From Rhizobium sp. R635 (lineage in GTDB: Bacteria > Pseudomonadota > Alphaproteobacteria > Rhizobiales > Rhizobiaceae): a stretch of DNA of 54,450 nt. Positions 41,279 to 49,292 of this stretch are shown here, piece after piece. The translations under genes and the position numbers were made by a program. The notes beneath the pieces were generated by a model. That model was not told the DNA's origin, searched no databases, and saw only the letters and a program-made list of their open reading frames with translations. The stretch lies in contig NZ_LOKX01000024.1 in NCBI RefSeq assembly GCF_002211285.1, positions 1-54,450 on the forward strand. The letters are read 5' to 3'. Positions within the stretch are counted from its first letter, which is position 1. Every line of letters begins with the position of its first letter.

Positions 41279-42456
41279 CCCAGTAGGCTAGTGTCCTGCT
41301 TGTGGACGAGAAGCATGCTCGACGTATTGCCGAGGATGCGGTCGTTCGAGATCATGAGCTGTGCGGAATGCGCATCGCGCAAATGACGTCCGAGGCTGAA
41401 GGGCGTACCGTTCTTGTAGCCCATGATGCCGCAGATCAGCATGGCATGATTGACGATCTCCAGGATCGTCTCGGAAGAGGCGATCTTGACGTTGTTCATC
41501 GCCACCGCAAAGCCCATCGACGACAGCCTGTCCGGATCCGATTTGGCGTCCTCATAAGCCTTCAGCCCGGCAACGACGTTGGATTTCACCATCTGCAGCA
41601 GGTTCGACACCTCGGCGAGGCGCAGCGCGCCCGGCGGCTGGGCATCCGGCGCCTTGCGCGCGGCGGCGCGCACGAAGGCCTGGGCGCGGGCGACGGTATC
41701 GACCGCGATGCCGTACCAGACGCCACTCCAGAGCAGATGCGAGGAAGCGAGCATGGACTGCGCCGCGATCTCGGCGAAAGGCTTCGGCAGGATCTGCCGC
41801 GCCGGCGCTTCCCCCTTGAAGAGGAAACCGTCGGAGCAGGTGCCGCGCATGCCGAGCGTATTCCAGGCATGCGTCTTTTCGAGTGTGTACTGGTCCTTGA
41901 GGAAGGCCGTCAGCACCTGATCGGAAGAGGCTGCCTGCGGATGGCTGCGCGAAGTGATGAGGATGGCGTCGGCATGCGAGCCGTAGGAAATGACGGTCGC
42001 GTCCTTTTCGAGGCGGCAGGTATCACCGTCGACTTCGACCGCGCAGATGCTGTTGCGCAGGTTGCCGCCGATGCCGCCCTCGGTGGTGGCCGAGGCGATC
42101 AGCAGCTGGTCGGCAGCGATGCGGAGCATGAAGTCACGATGCCATTCGCTGTCGGCGCCGTGTTCGACGAGGCTCGACAGCTTGATATGGTGCATGGCGA
42201 AGACCATGGCGCTTGCAGCGCAGGCCTGGCCGAGCATCGAGCACAATTCGGCGATTTCGGTGGTCGAGGCCGATTCACCGCCGAGATGGCGGGGCACCTG
42301 GATGCCGAGCAGCCTTTCGGCCTTCATCGCATCCACGGCTTCGCGGGGAAAGCGGCCCTCGGCATCGACGGCATCGGCGTGTTTGGCCGCCACTTCGGCA
42401 ACGCGGGCGACCCTTGCGACAAGACCGTCCTGCATGATCTTGACGGGGAAGTTCAT
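41275..42456 (-). CDS. Acyl-CoA dehydrogenase-like flavoprotein
   Basis: A 393-residue protein with the three-domain acyl-CoA dehydrogenase fold. FAD-contact blocks are seen in IASATTEGGIGGNLRNS and WNTLGMRGTCSDGF; the C-terminal helix has GRHLRDAHSAQLMISNDRIL. Where medium-chain enzymes have RDA-x6-Glu-Gly-Thr, this protein has Ile369, so the classic catalytic base is absent. It may use another Glu, or be a hydroxylase/oxidase of the carrier-bound aminoacyl group rather than of acyl-CoA. Its start overlaps the carrier gene stop by one base, and its end overlaps the ligase start by four. Confidence 0.84.
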   Translation of the reverse strand: MNFPVKIMQDGLVARVARVAEVAAKHADAVDAEGRFPREAVDAMKAERLLGIQVPRHLGGESASTTEIAELCSMLGQACAASAMVFAMHHIKLSSLVEHGADSEWHRDFMLRIAADQLLIASATTEGGIGGNLRNSICAVEVDGDTCRLEKDATVISYGSHADAILITSRSHPQAASSDQVLTAFLKDQYTLEKTHAWNTLGMRGTCSDGFLFKGEAPARQILPKPFAEIAAQSMLASSHLLWSGVWYGIAVDTVARAQAFVRAAARKAPDAQPPGALRLAEVSNLLQMVKSNVVAGLKAYEDAKSDPDRLSSMGFAVAMNNVKIASSETILEIVNHAMLICGIMGYKNGTPFSLGRHLRDAHSAQLMISNDRILGNTSSMLLVHKQDTSLLG

Positions 42457-42707
42457 CAGGCGACCTTCCGGCTGTCCTGGATGATATCGACCGTCTTGGC
42501 GATGGCCGAGATGCTCGCGAAGGATTTGCGGTTCAGGAGATTGTCGGGAAATTCGATATCGAACGCTTCTTCGATGCCGAGCATCAGCTGCACCGAGGCA
42601 AAGGACGTCAGACCCGCCGCATAGAGATCGGCATCGTCGGCGACCTGGTCGATTGCGACAGGAAGCTTGCCGAATTTGGCTACGAGGTCGCGAATTGTCT
42701 TATTCAT
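42456..42707 (-). CDS. Acyl carrier protein-like (aminoacyl carrier protein)
   Basis: An 83-residue four-helix carrier protein. The phosphopantetheine attachment site is Ser35 in AGLTSFASVQ, where the usual Asp-Ser-Leu is Thr-Ser-Phe, a change typical of carrier proteins devoted to the aa:CP ligase system. It is the first gene of the operon and overlaps the flavoprotein start by one base, so production is tightly matched. It is not the housekeeping AcpP, which has the DSL motif. The 262-base gap upstream, AT-rich, contains the likely promoter. Confidence 0.87.
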   Translation of the reverse strand: MNKTIRDLVAKFGKLPVAIDQVADDADLYAAGLTSFASVQLMLGIEEAFDIEFPDNLLNRKSFASISAIAKTVDIIQDSRKVA

Positions 42708-42969
42708 CCCATCACTCCAAGATTCTCATGATCCCGAACCGGCGTTCATCGCCTTGTCATGAGCGTTCTTTTAGTGCGGAAAACAGAACATTCCGCTAAT
42801 TTGTTGGGTTAAAGATGATTGTTCCTCATAGTTAGGATTTTAGCGATCCTTCCTGCGAAAGCAGAAATACGTATTTGATCTCAATATGTTGATGAAATTT
42901 CATCGCCCGTGCCTAATGTGGTTTCCGGTGTGGCGAGTACAGAAATGACACGGAAAGTAGCGTTTTAGG
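42708..42969. other. Intergenic control region of the carrier-protein operon
   Basis: This 262-base gap lies between the epmB 3' end and the carrier gene. It is AT-richer than the flanking genes (for example ATACGTATTTGATCTCAATA near 42868). It has to contain the operon promoter on the minus strand. I see short dyads (TCATGA twice near 42727 and 42754) but no clear sigma factor or regulator box. Confidence 0.5.
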
Positions 42970-44022
42970 TCAATCCGCGGGCGGATAGGAATGTTCGCCG
43001 CCGCGATAATCCGAGATGGAATAACATCCATCGCCCGTTGCCCTAACGGTGCTTCCGCTGACGACGGCCTTGCCGTGACCGCCTGGGATATCGAGAATGT
43101 AGGTCGGCTGGCAGAGACCGGAAATCCGCCCGCGCAGCGCCGCCACGATCCTCTGCCCCTCCTCGATCGTCGGCCGAAAATGGCCAGTGCCCGGTGCAAG
43201 ATCGGGATGATGCAGGTAATAGGGTTTCACGCGGATCTCGACGAAGGCCTTCATCAGCTCGGCCAGCACGTCCGGATCGTCGTTGATGCCCTTGAGAAGC
43301 ACCGACTGGCTGACCATGGCGATGCCGGCATCGATAAGGCGGGCGCAGGCCGCGCGCGCTTCCACCGTCAGCTCCCTGGCATGATTGGCATGAAGCGCGA
43401 CATAAACGGTCTTGCCGCTCGCCTTCAGCGCCTCGATCAGCGCCGCATCGATCTTCTCGGGATCGACGACGGGAACGCGTGTGTGGAAGCGCACGATCTT
43501 CACATGCGCGATGTCCCTGAGTGCTTCCATGATCTCGCGCAGCCGGCGCGGCGAAAGCACCAGCGGATCGCCGCCGGTGAGGATGACCTCCCAGATTTCC
43601 GGATGGCTGCCGATATAGTCGAAGGCCGCCTCCATCGTCGCCGCATCGAGTGTGCCGAGACCCTGCGGCCCCACCATCTCGCGCCGGAAACAAAAGCGGC
43701 AATAGACCGGGCAGACATGCACTGCCTTCAGCAGCACACGGTCGGGATAGCGGTGCACGATGCCTTCGACCGGGCTGTGGGCATGATCGCCGATCGGGTC
43801 GGCGCGTTCTTCGGGCGCGACCGTGAGTTCGGCCACATCGGGCACGAATTGCCGGGCGATCGGATCATTGGGATCGGCGCGATCGATCAGCCTGGTGACG
43901 GCAGGCGTCAGCGCGATCGCGTAACGCGCAGCAACCGCCTCGAGCGCGGCACGTTCTGCAGGCGCGGCAAGCCCCGCCTTCACGAGATCGTCGACGCTCT
44001 TCACCGGTTTGACGGCATTCAT
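42970..44022 (-). CDS. epmB: EF-P (R)-beta-lysine pathway lysine 2,3-aminomutase
   Basis: A 350-residue radical SAM protein that converts (S)-alpha-lysine to (R)-beta-lysine for EF-P modification. The iron-sulphur motif CxxxCxxC is Cys104-Cys108-Cys111 in HVCPVYCRFCF; GGDPL (SAM contact) and the PLP-binding Lys in IPGGHGKAVVSG are present. It lacks the long C-terminal part of catabolic KamA, as expected for EpmB. The ATG at 44022 overlaps the epmA stop by four bases. Together with divergent efp the full modification set is in one place. Confidence 0.92.
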   Translation of the reverse strand: MNAVKPVKSVDDLVKAGLAAPAERAALEAVAARYAIALTPAVTRLIDRADPNDPIARQFVPDVAELTVAPEERADPIGDHAHSPVEGIVHRYPDRVLLKAVHVCPVYCRFCFRREMVGPQGLGTLDAATMEAAFDYIGSHPEIWEVILTGGDPLVLSPRRLREIMEALRDIAHVKIVRFHTRVPVVDPEKIDAALIEALKASGKTVYVALHANHARELTVEARAACARLIDAGIAMVSQSVLLKGINDDPDVLAELMKAFVEIRVKPYYLHHPDLAPGTGHFRPTIEEGQRIVAALRGRISGLCQPTYILDIPGGHGKAVVSGSTVRATGDGCYSISDYRGGEHSYPPAD

Positions 44023-45080
44023 CTTCCATACTCCGCAACCGGCGCCCACAGCACCTGGTCTATCCGCGAAGCCCCCGTCGCCAGCATCACCAGTCTGTCG
44101 AAGCCGAGCGCGATGCCGCTTGCCTCGGGCATCAACGACAATGCGGCGAGGAAATCCTCGTCGATCGGATAGGTCTCGCCATAGATCCGCGCCTTCTCGG
44201 CCATCTCGATCTCGAAGCGCCGCCGCTGTTCGCCGGCGTTGGTGAGCTCGCCGAAGCCGTTGGCAAGCTCGACACCGCAGGCATAGAGCTCGAAACGCTC
44301 CGCAACCCTGGGGTCGCGAGCAGAAGGACGCGCAAGTGCCGCCTCCGAAACAGGATATTCGTCGAGAATGGTGATGCGGCCGAAACCGAGATGCGGTTCG
44401 ATCTTTTCGACCAGCACCCGGCTGAAAAGATCGGCCCAGCCGTCGTCATCGGCGACCCGCATGCCGACGCGCCTGAGCTCCGCCGCCAGATGATCGCGAT
44501 CGGTCGAACCGTAGGCAGCGACCGAAGCGAGAAGATCGATGCCGGCATGCCGCTCGAAGGCTTCGGCGACACTGATCCGCTCCGGCCCGGCGAAAGGATC
44601 ACTTTCAGCGCCGCGATAGGTGAGCTTCGGCGTTTTCACCGTTTCTGCGGCCAGCGCCAGGAGCCGCACGCAATCCATCATCAGGCTCTCGTAGCTTTCG
44701 CCGGCCCGATACCATTCGAGCATGGTGAATTCGGGATGGTGCAGCGGCCCGCGCTCGCGGTTGCGATAGACATGGGCAAAACACGAGATGCGCTCCTCAC
44801 CGGCGGCAAGCAGCTTCTTGCAGGCGAATTCCGGCGAGGTGTGCAGATAGAATGGCGCCGTCTGACCGTCCGTCGTCACCGCTTCCGTCGCGAAGGCATG
44901 CAGATGCGCCTCATTGCCGGGGGAAACCTGCAGCACCGCCGTATCGACCTCGATGAAATCCTCGCGCGCGAAAAAGCCGCGCAGCGCCGCCTGGATCGCA
45001 TTGCGCCCGATCAGGAACGGGCGGCGATCGGCATGCACGGACGGGGTCCACCAGGGGGACGCTTTCGCCGAAAAGTTCAT
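44019..45080 (-). CDS. epmA: EF-P lysine lysyltransferase (LysRS paralogue)
   Basis: A 353-residue class II synthetase homologue (GenX/PoxA) without the anticodon-binding domain. Motif 2 lies in FAHVYRNRERGPLHHPEFTMLEWY and motif 3 in PEASGIALGFDRLVML. It activates beta-lysine and attaches it to EF-P Lys34. The first residues (1-25) are an extension over the E. coli protein's core. It is the first gene of the epmAB pair and is divergent from efp with a 148-base shared control region. Confidence 0.93.
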   Translation of the reverse strand: MNFSAKASPWWTPSVHADRRPFLIGRNAIQAALRGFFAREDFIEVDTAVLQVSPGNEAHLHAFATEAVTTDGQTAPFYLHTSPEFACKKLLAAGEERISCFAHVYRNRERGPLHHPEFTMLEWYRAGESYESLMMDCVRLLALAAETVKTPKLTYRGAESDPFAGPERISVAEAFERHAGIDLLASVAAYGSTDRDHLAAELRRVGMRVADDDGWADLFSRVLVEKIEPHLGFGRITILDEYPVSEAALARPSARDPRVAERFELYACGVELANGFGELTNAGEQRRRFEIEMAEKARIYGETYPIDEDFLAALSLMPEASGIALGFDRLVMLATGASRIDQVLWAPVAEYGR

Positions 45081-45228
45081 TCCAAGCTTTCTTCGCCGGA
45101 GAAGCCGGTATGGGGGTGGCTATTTCCCGGATTTTAGGTTAGTTGCGCCCCCAAAGAAAAACATTTGCGTCTTCGGGGCGTCTCGACAGTCATCTACGAC
45201 GCCGAAAGCCGAGTTACAAGGAAGTCTT

Positions 45229-45798
45229 ATGGTCAAGGTCATCGCCTCTTCGGTCCGCAAGGGCAACGTTCTCGATGTCGACGGCAAGCTCTACGTCGTT
45301 CTCACCGCCCAGAACTTTCATCCGGGCAAGGGCACGCCGGTCACCCAGGTCGACATGCGCCGCATCGTCGACGGCGTGAAGGTCTCCGAGCGCTGGCGCA
45401 CCACCGAACAGGTCGAGCGCGCCTTCGTCGAAGACGTCAACTTCCAGTACCTCTATGAGGACGGCGAAGGCTTCCACTTCATGAACCCTGCGAACTACGA
45501 CCAGGTGGTCGTCAGCCAGGAAACCATGGGCGACCAGAAGGCCTATCTCCAGGAAGGCATGACCTGCATCCTGTCGATCCATGAAGGCATTCCGCTGGCG
45601 CTCGAACTGCCGCGCCACGTCACGCTCGAGATCGTCGAGACGGAACCGGTCGTCAAGGGCCAGACGGCATCCTCGTCCTACAAGCCGGCCATGCTCTCCA
45701 ACGGCATCCGCACCTCGGTCCCGCCGCATATCGACGCCGGCACCCGCGTCGTCATCGCGACCGAAGACAATTCCTACGTCGAACGCGCCAAGGACTGA
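45229..45798 (+). CDS. efp: Elongation factor P
   Basis: A 189-residue three-domain translation factor that relieves ribosome stalling at polyproline. The modified residue Lys34 is in the loop FHPGKGTPVTQ, which matches the EpmAB-type (PGKG) loop. AAGGAAG precedes the ATG at 45229. An open frame extends further upstream through the epmA promoter but is not coding. A GC-rich hairpin follows the stop codon. Confidence 0.96.
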   Translation: MVKVIASSVRKGNVLDVDGKLYVVLTAQNFHPGKGTPVTQVDMRRIVDGVKVSERWRTTEQVERAFVEDVNFQYLYEDGEGFHFMNPANYDQVVVSQETMGDQKAYLQEGMTCILSIHEGIPLALELPRHVTLEIVETEPVVKGQTASSSYKPAMLSNGIRTSVPPHIDAGTRVVIATEDNSYVERAKD

Positions 45799-45819
45799 TC
45801 CTGGTTTTCATCCATTCAG

Positions 45820-45841
45820 GAGGCCGGCTCACGCCGGCCTC
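45820..45841 (+). terminator. Terminator-like hairpin after efp
   Basis: AGGCCGGC / GCCGGCCT arms with a four-base loop, 22 bases after the efp stop codon. It lacks a long T-run, so strength is uncertain. Confidence 0.6.
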
Positions 45842-45935
45842 TGACTGGAATGTGGAATGCAGGCAAGTATCCATGCCGCGTCCACGCGCAACGCGCGATT
45901 GTCAGCTAAGCTGCACCCAATTCCAAGAGCCGAAT

Positions 45936-46610
45936 TCAGATAACCTTTCGGACCTCGCTCTCGAAGCTCATGACATGAGCCATCGCGATCTTTTCGGCCT
46001 CATCGGCATCCCCTCTGCATACCGCCTCGAGCATGAGGACCTGATCATGCAAGACGTCCTCAAGACGCGGCACCAGCGTCGGAAACCGTTTCATCGCGAC
46101 ATACAGGATTCTCAGCGACAGATTGTGGTAGTGGTCCAGCGTATCGAACAGGAAAGAATTCTTCGCCACCTTGTAAATGAAGCGGTGAACCCGGCGATCC
46201 AGGGCAAGGATGTCTTCCAGCGCCATCGGACCGATTGTTTGCTTGAGCTCATCGATCAGCTGCCGCGCTTCCTGCCGCTCGAACTCGCGCAGCCTTTCCG
46301 CAGCTAGCCGGGTCGCCCAGGATTCGATCCGTGCCCGCGCCTCGTAAACGGCGGTAAGATCATTGATATCGATCTTGCTCACGAATGTGCCGCGTCGCGC
46401 GCTGACGACCACGAAACCATCATATTGCAGACGCTGAAGCGCCTCCCGGACCGGCGTGCGCCCGACTTCCATGCGCTTCATAAGCTCGGCCTCGCGCAGA
46501 AGCGTGCCTGGAGGAAGCAATGTCGTAATGATGTCGTCGCGCAGCCGGATGTATGTCCGCTCCGCCAGCGTTGATTCCGCCGCTTCGTAATCCACTTCGA
46601 ATGCCGACAT
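45936..46610 (-). CDS. GntR-family (FCD domain) transcriptional regulator
   Basis: A 224-residue FadR-subfamily regulator. The winged helix (about 15-80) reads LAERTYIRLRDDIITTLLPP and MEVGRTPVREALQRLQYDGF; the FCD ligand domain (about 85-215) has DRRVHRFIYKVAKNSFL with the metal-binding Asp and His. It is divergent from the amino acid transporter operon, 148 bases away, and most likely controls it. I chose the ATG at 46610; a GTG two codons earlier with a better-spaced GAGG, or the ATG at 46643, could also be used. Confidence 0.88.
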   Translation of the reverse strand: MSAFEVDYEAAESTLAERTYIRLRDDIITTLLPPGTLLREAELMKRMEVGRTPVREALQRLQYDGFVVVSARRGTFVSKIDINDLTAVYEARARIESWATRLAAERLREFERQEARQLIDELKQTIGPMALEDILALDRRVHRFIYKVAKNSFLFDTLDHYHNLSLRILYVAMKRFPTLVPRLEDVLHDQVLMLEAVCRGDADEAEKIAMAHVMSFESEVRKVI

Positions 46611-46710
46611 ATTCACCGCGTTCCTCTCTGTCCATTTCCGCATAGCTAGAGGCTGTTGCGCCTAGAAAAAAGGCGCTCAACGAATCTGCTTGACTTCATA
46701 TAGTGTCTGC

Positions 46711-46723
46711 ATATTCTCAATAT
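46711..46723. promoter_or_regulatory. AT-rich palindrome in the GntR/transporter control region
   Basis: ATATT-CTC-AATAT lies 35 bases before the transporter gene's start codon and about 100 bases from the GntR start. It could be the GntR operator or simply an AT-rich promoter segment. Confidence 0.3.
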
Positions 46724-46757
46724 ATCAGCAATATATAACCACAAAGAGGGGTTTCAA

Positions 46758-47684
46758 ATGAAACATGCTGAATTGACGAAAAAATCGCAGGCGAATGGGC
46801 TCATTGCCTTGGCGATGTTGAGTTTGGGGCTGTTCGCGACGGCCATGCCGTCCGCGGCCAATGCCGACGATCTGGAGCTGATAAAGCCGGGCACGCTCGT
46901 CGTGACGGTCCAGCCCTACATGCCCTATACGGCGGTCAAGGATGGAAAGCTCGTCGGGCTCGATAGCGACATCCTGACAGCCATCGCCGATAAGCTCGGC
47001 CTCAAGATCGAAATCAACGTCACCGATTTTCCGGGCATGCTGGCTTCCGTCCAGACACAACGGGCAGACATAACCATCGGCGGAATTGCATGGTCCGACA
47101 CTCGCCAGAAAGTCGGCCTGTTCACCGACCCGCCGTATTATTCGCCGCCGGCCATGGCCGTAAGCGGCACGGCGAGCTTTCCCGATGTTGCGAGCCTGGA
47201 AGGCAAAAATCTCGGCACCGTTACCGGCTATGTCTGGGCGAAATCCATCGCGCAGGTGCCTAACGCATCACCCCATACGTTCCCGAGCGCCGACAGCGTG
47301 TTCCAGGATATTTCCGCCGGGCGGCTCGACGTCGGCTTTCTCGATCCGCTGCTGATCACCTATCAACAGCAGCAGCGCCCCGACATGAAGGTCCGCATCG
47401 AATACCTGAAGCCGCCGACAGACGAGCAGGTCGCCGCGCACCCCGATTACAAATATTTTCAAGCCTACATGACCGGATTCTACCTTCCCAAGCAGTCGCC
47501 GAAGCTGGCCAAGGCCGTTTCCGATCAGATCGACGGCATGTACAAGGATGGCTCCCTTGCGGCTTTGATCACGAAATGGGGCGGCGATCCCCAGCAGTTC
47601 CTGGTTCCTTCACCCGAGATGGCGGCACAGCGGCGCGGCGTCGACAGGCCCGCCGACTGGAACCCGCCTTCCATCGCGAAGTGA
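46758..47684 (+). CDS. Amino acid ABC transporter substrate-binding protein (family 3)
   Basis: A 308-residue periplasmic protein. The signal peptide (about 1-38, ending PSAANA) is followed by a SBP_bac_3 domain: GTLVVTVQPYMPYTAVKDGK, LVGLDSDILTAIADKLGL and GGIAWSDTRQKVGLFTDPPY. The pattern is that of polar amino acid or opine binders. The permease gene starts ten bases downstream, then ATPase and a DadA-like oxidase, so the ligand may be a D-amino or N-substituted amino acid that the oxidase breaks down. Confidence 0.9.
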   Translation: MKHAELTKKSQANGLIALAMLSLGLFATAMPSAANADDLELIKPGTLVVTVQPYMPYTAVKDGKLVGLDSDILTAIADKLGLKIEINVTDFPGMLASVQTQRADITIGGIAWSDTRQKVGLFTDPPYYSPPAMAVSGTASFPDVASLEGKNLGTVTGYVWAKSIAQVPNASPHTFPSADSVFQDISAGRLDVGFLDPLLITYQQQQRPDMKVRIEYLKPPTDEQVAAHPDYKYFQAYMTGFYLPKQSPKLAKAVSDQIDGMYKDGSLAALITKWGGDPQQFLVPSPEMAAQRRGVDRPADWNPPSIAK

Positions 47685-47693
47685 GATCGAAGC

Positions 47694-48437
47694 ATGACGG
47701 CGTTGTCATCCTTCACCGATATTTTCCAGGTTCCCTGGAACGACTACGTCGGAAACATTGCCGGGGGTCTGCTCAAGACCCTCGGCTACATCGTAGCCAG
47801 CTTCATCGGCGCAACGATCCTTGGCCTTGTCCTTGCGTTGATGAGGCTCAACCGGCTGCGACTGGTCCGCATTCCTGCGGCCTTCTACACCGAGCTTTTT
47901 AAAAACGTACCGCTTCTGGCGATCATCTTCCTCACCTATTTCGGCCTGCCTTCCGTAGGCGTCAGGCTGGAGGTTTTCGAAGCGGGAGTCTTGAGCCTGG
48001 TGCTCTTTTACGCCGCTTACCTCTCCGAGATCTTTCGGGCGGCTATCGCCGGCGTACACAGAGGACAGCAGGAGGCATCTCAAGCTCTCGGGCTGGGACG
48101 CGGCAAAACGTTCAGCCATGTCATCCTGCCGCAGGCGGTGCGGCTGGCGCTTCCCGGTACGAACACGATGTTCGTCGACCTGATCAAGTCGACCTCGCTG
48201 CTCGTGACGATCTCCGCTGCCGAGTTGATGACGCAGGCGCAGTTGATCGCCTCGGAAACATTCCGGGCGCTTGAAGTGTATCTCGTGATCTCGACCCTTT
48301 ATTTCCTTATCTGCTACCCGGTTTCACAATGTCTGCTTCTGCTGGAGCGCAAGATCCATGCCGGCGTGCCGTTGTCATTGGCCAGAAGGCGTCGGCTCAA
48401 ATTAGCCAGGACCTATCTCGTCGAAGGGAAAGCCTGA
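47694..48437 (+). CDS. Amino acid ABC transporter permease
   Basis: A 247-residue HisM/GlnP-type inner-membrane permease. GGLLKTLGYIVASFIGATIL marks the first span, FYTELFKNVPLLAIIFLTYF the family's conserved core, and the EAA loop is EASQALGLGRGKTFSHVILPQ. Only one permease gene is present, so it probably works as a homodimer. It lies between the binding protein (ten-base gap) and the ATPase (three-base gap). Confidence 0.9.
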   Translation: MTALSSFTDIFQVPWNDYVGNIAGGLLKTLGYIVASFIGATILGLVLALMRLNRLRLVRIPAAFYTELFKNVPLLAIIFLTYFGLPSVGVRLEVFEAGVLSLVLFYAAYLSEIFRAAIAGVHRGQQEASQALGLGRGKTFSHVILPQAVRLALPGTNTMFVDLIKSTSLLVTISAAELMTQAQLIASETFRALEVYLVISTLYFLICYPVSQCLLLLERKIHAGVPLSLARRRRLKLARTYLVEGKA

Positions 48438-48440
48438 CCG

Positions 48441-49241
48441 ATGACCACCACCCCTGCTCAAGCTGCCTTCGTGTCAAAACAACCGGTCGGTCGCCCTGCC
48501 GTCAAAATCAGCGGATTACGCAAGTCTTTCGACGGACGCCTGGTGCTTAATCACGTCGATCTCGAGGTTCTCACAGGCAAAATCGTCAGCATCATTGGCC
48601 AGAGCGGTGGAGGAAAGACCACCCTCATGCGCTGCGTCAATTTGCTGGAACGTCCCGATCAGGGAACGATCATCGTCGGCGATGAGACGATCTTCGCCGA
48701 TGGCAAGATCACCTGCCGCAACCTTGCAAAGCTTCGGCAGCGTGTCGGCATGGTATTTCAGCGCTTCAATCTGTTCCCGCATCTGACGGCTGTGGAAAAC
48801 GTCGTTCTCGCTCAGATGCATGCAGCCGGGATTGGTGAAAGAGAAGCCGTGGAACGGGCCGTGAAACTTCTGACGAGGGTAGGCCTTGCCAAACGGGCGA
48901 TGGCTTATCCGGAACAGATGTCGGGCGGCGAGCAGCAGCGTGTGGCGATTGCGCGCGCCCTGGCGCTGGAACCAACGGTGTTGCTGTTCGACGAGCCGAC
49001 GTCGGCGCTCGATCCTGAATCGACCGGCGAAGTTCTCCGCGTCATGCGGGAACTGGCGGCCGACGGCATGACGATGATCCTGGTCACCCACGAACTGCCC
49101 TTTGCAAAGGAAGTGTCGGACTGGGTCGTGTTCATCGATGGTGGCCTCATCATCGAGCAGGGAACCGCCGGAGATGTGCTCGACCATCCCAGAGAAGCAC
49201 GCACGGCTGCCTATGTCGCGCGCTACGCTTCCCCAGGTTAG
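48441..49241 (+). CDS. Amino acid ABC transporter ATP-binding protein
   Basis: A 266-residue ATPase of the polar amino acid class (GlnQ/HisP): Walker A GQSGGGKT at 53-60, Q-loop VFQRFNLFPHLTA, signature MSGGEQQRVAIARAL, Walker B VLLFDEPTSALD and switch His in VTHELPFA. A 25-residue unstructured N-terminal extension precedes the core. Energises uptake by the two preceding gene products. Confidence 0.92.
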   Translation: MTTTPAQAAFVSKQPVGRPAVKISGLRKSFDGRLVLNHVDLEVLTGKIVSIIGQSGGGKTTLMRCVNLLERPDQGTIIVGDETIFADGKITCRNLAKLRQRVGMVFQRFNLFPHLTAVENVVLAQMHAAGIGEREAVERAVKLLTRVGLAKRAMAYPEQMSGGEQQRVAIARALALEPTVLLFDEPTSALDPESTGEVLRVMRELAADGMTMILVTHELPFAKEVSDWVVFIDGGLIIEQGTAGDVLDHPREARTAAYVARYASPG

Positions 49242-49292
49242 CCCTTGAACGGGCATCCAAGCCTCGTTTCTCTAAAGATAAATCCACCTCCG

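Noticed and set aside
44914..45228. N-terminal extension of EF-P by about 105 residues
   Set aside because: EF-P homologues begin at MVKVIASS with Lys34 in the right place and a good ribosome binding site; the extension covers the epmA start and promoter region.
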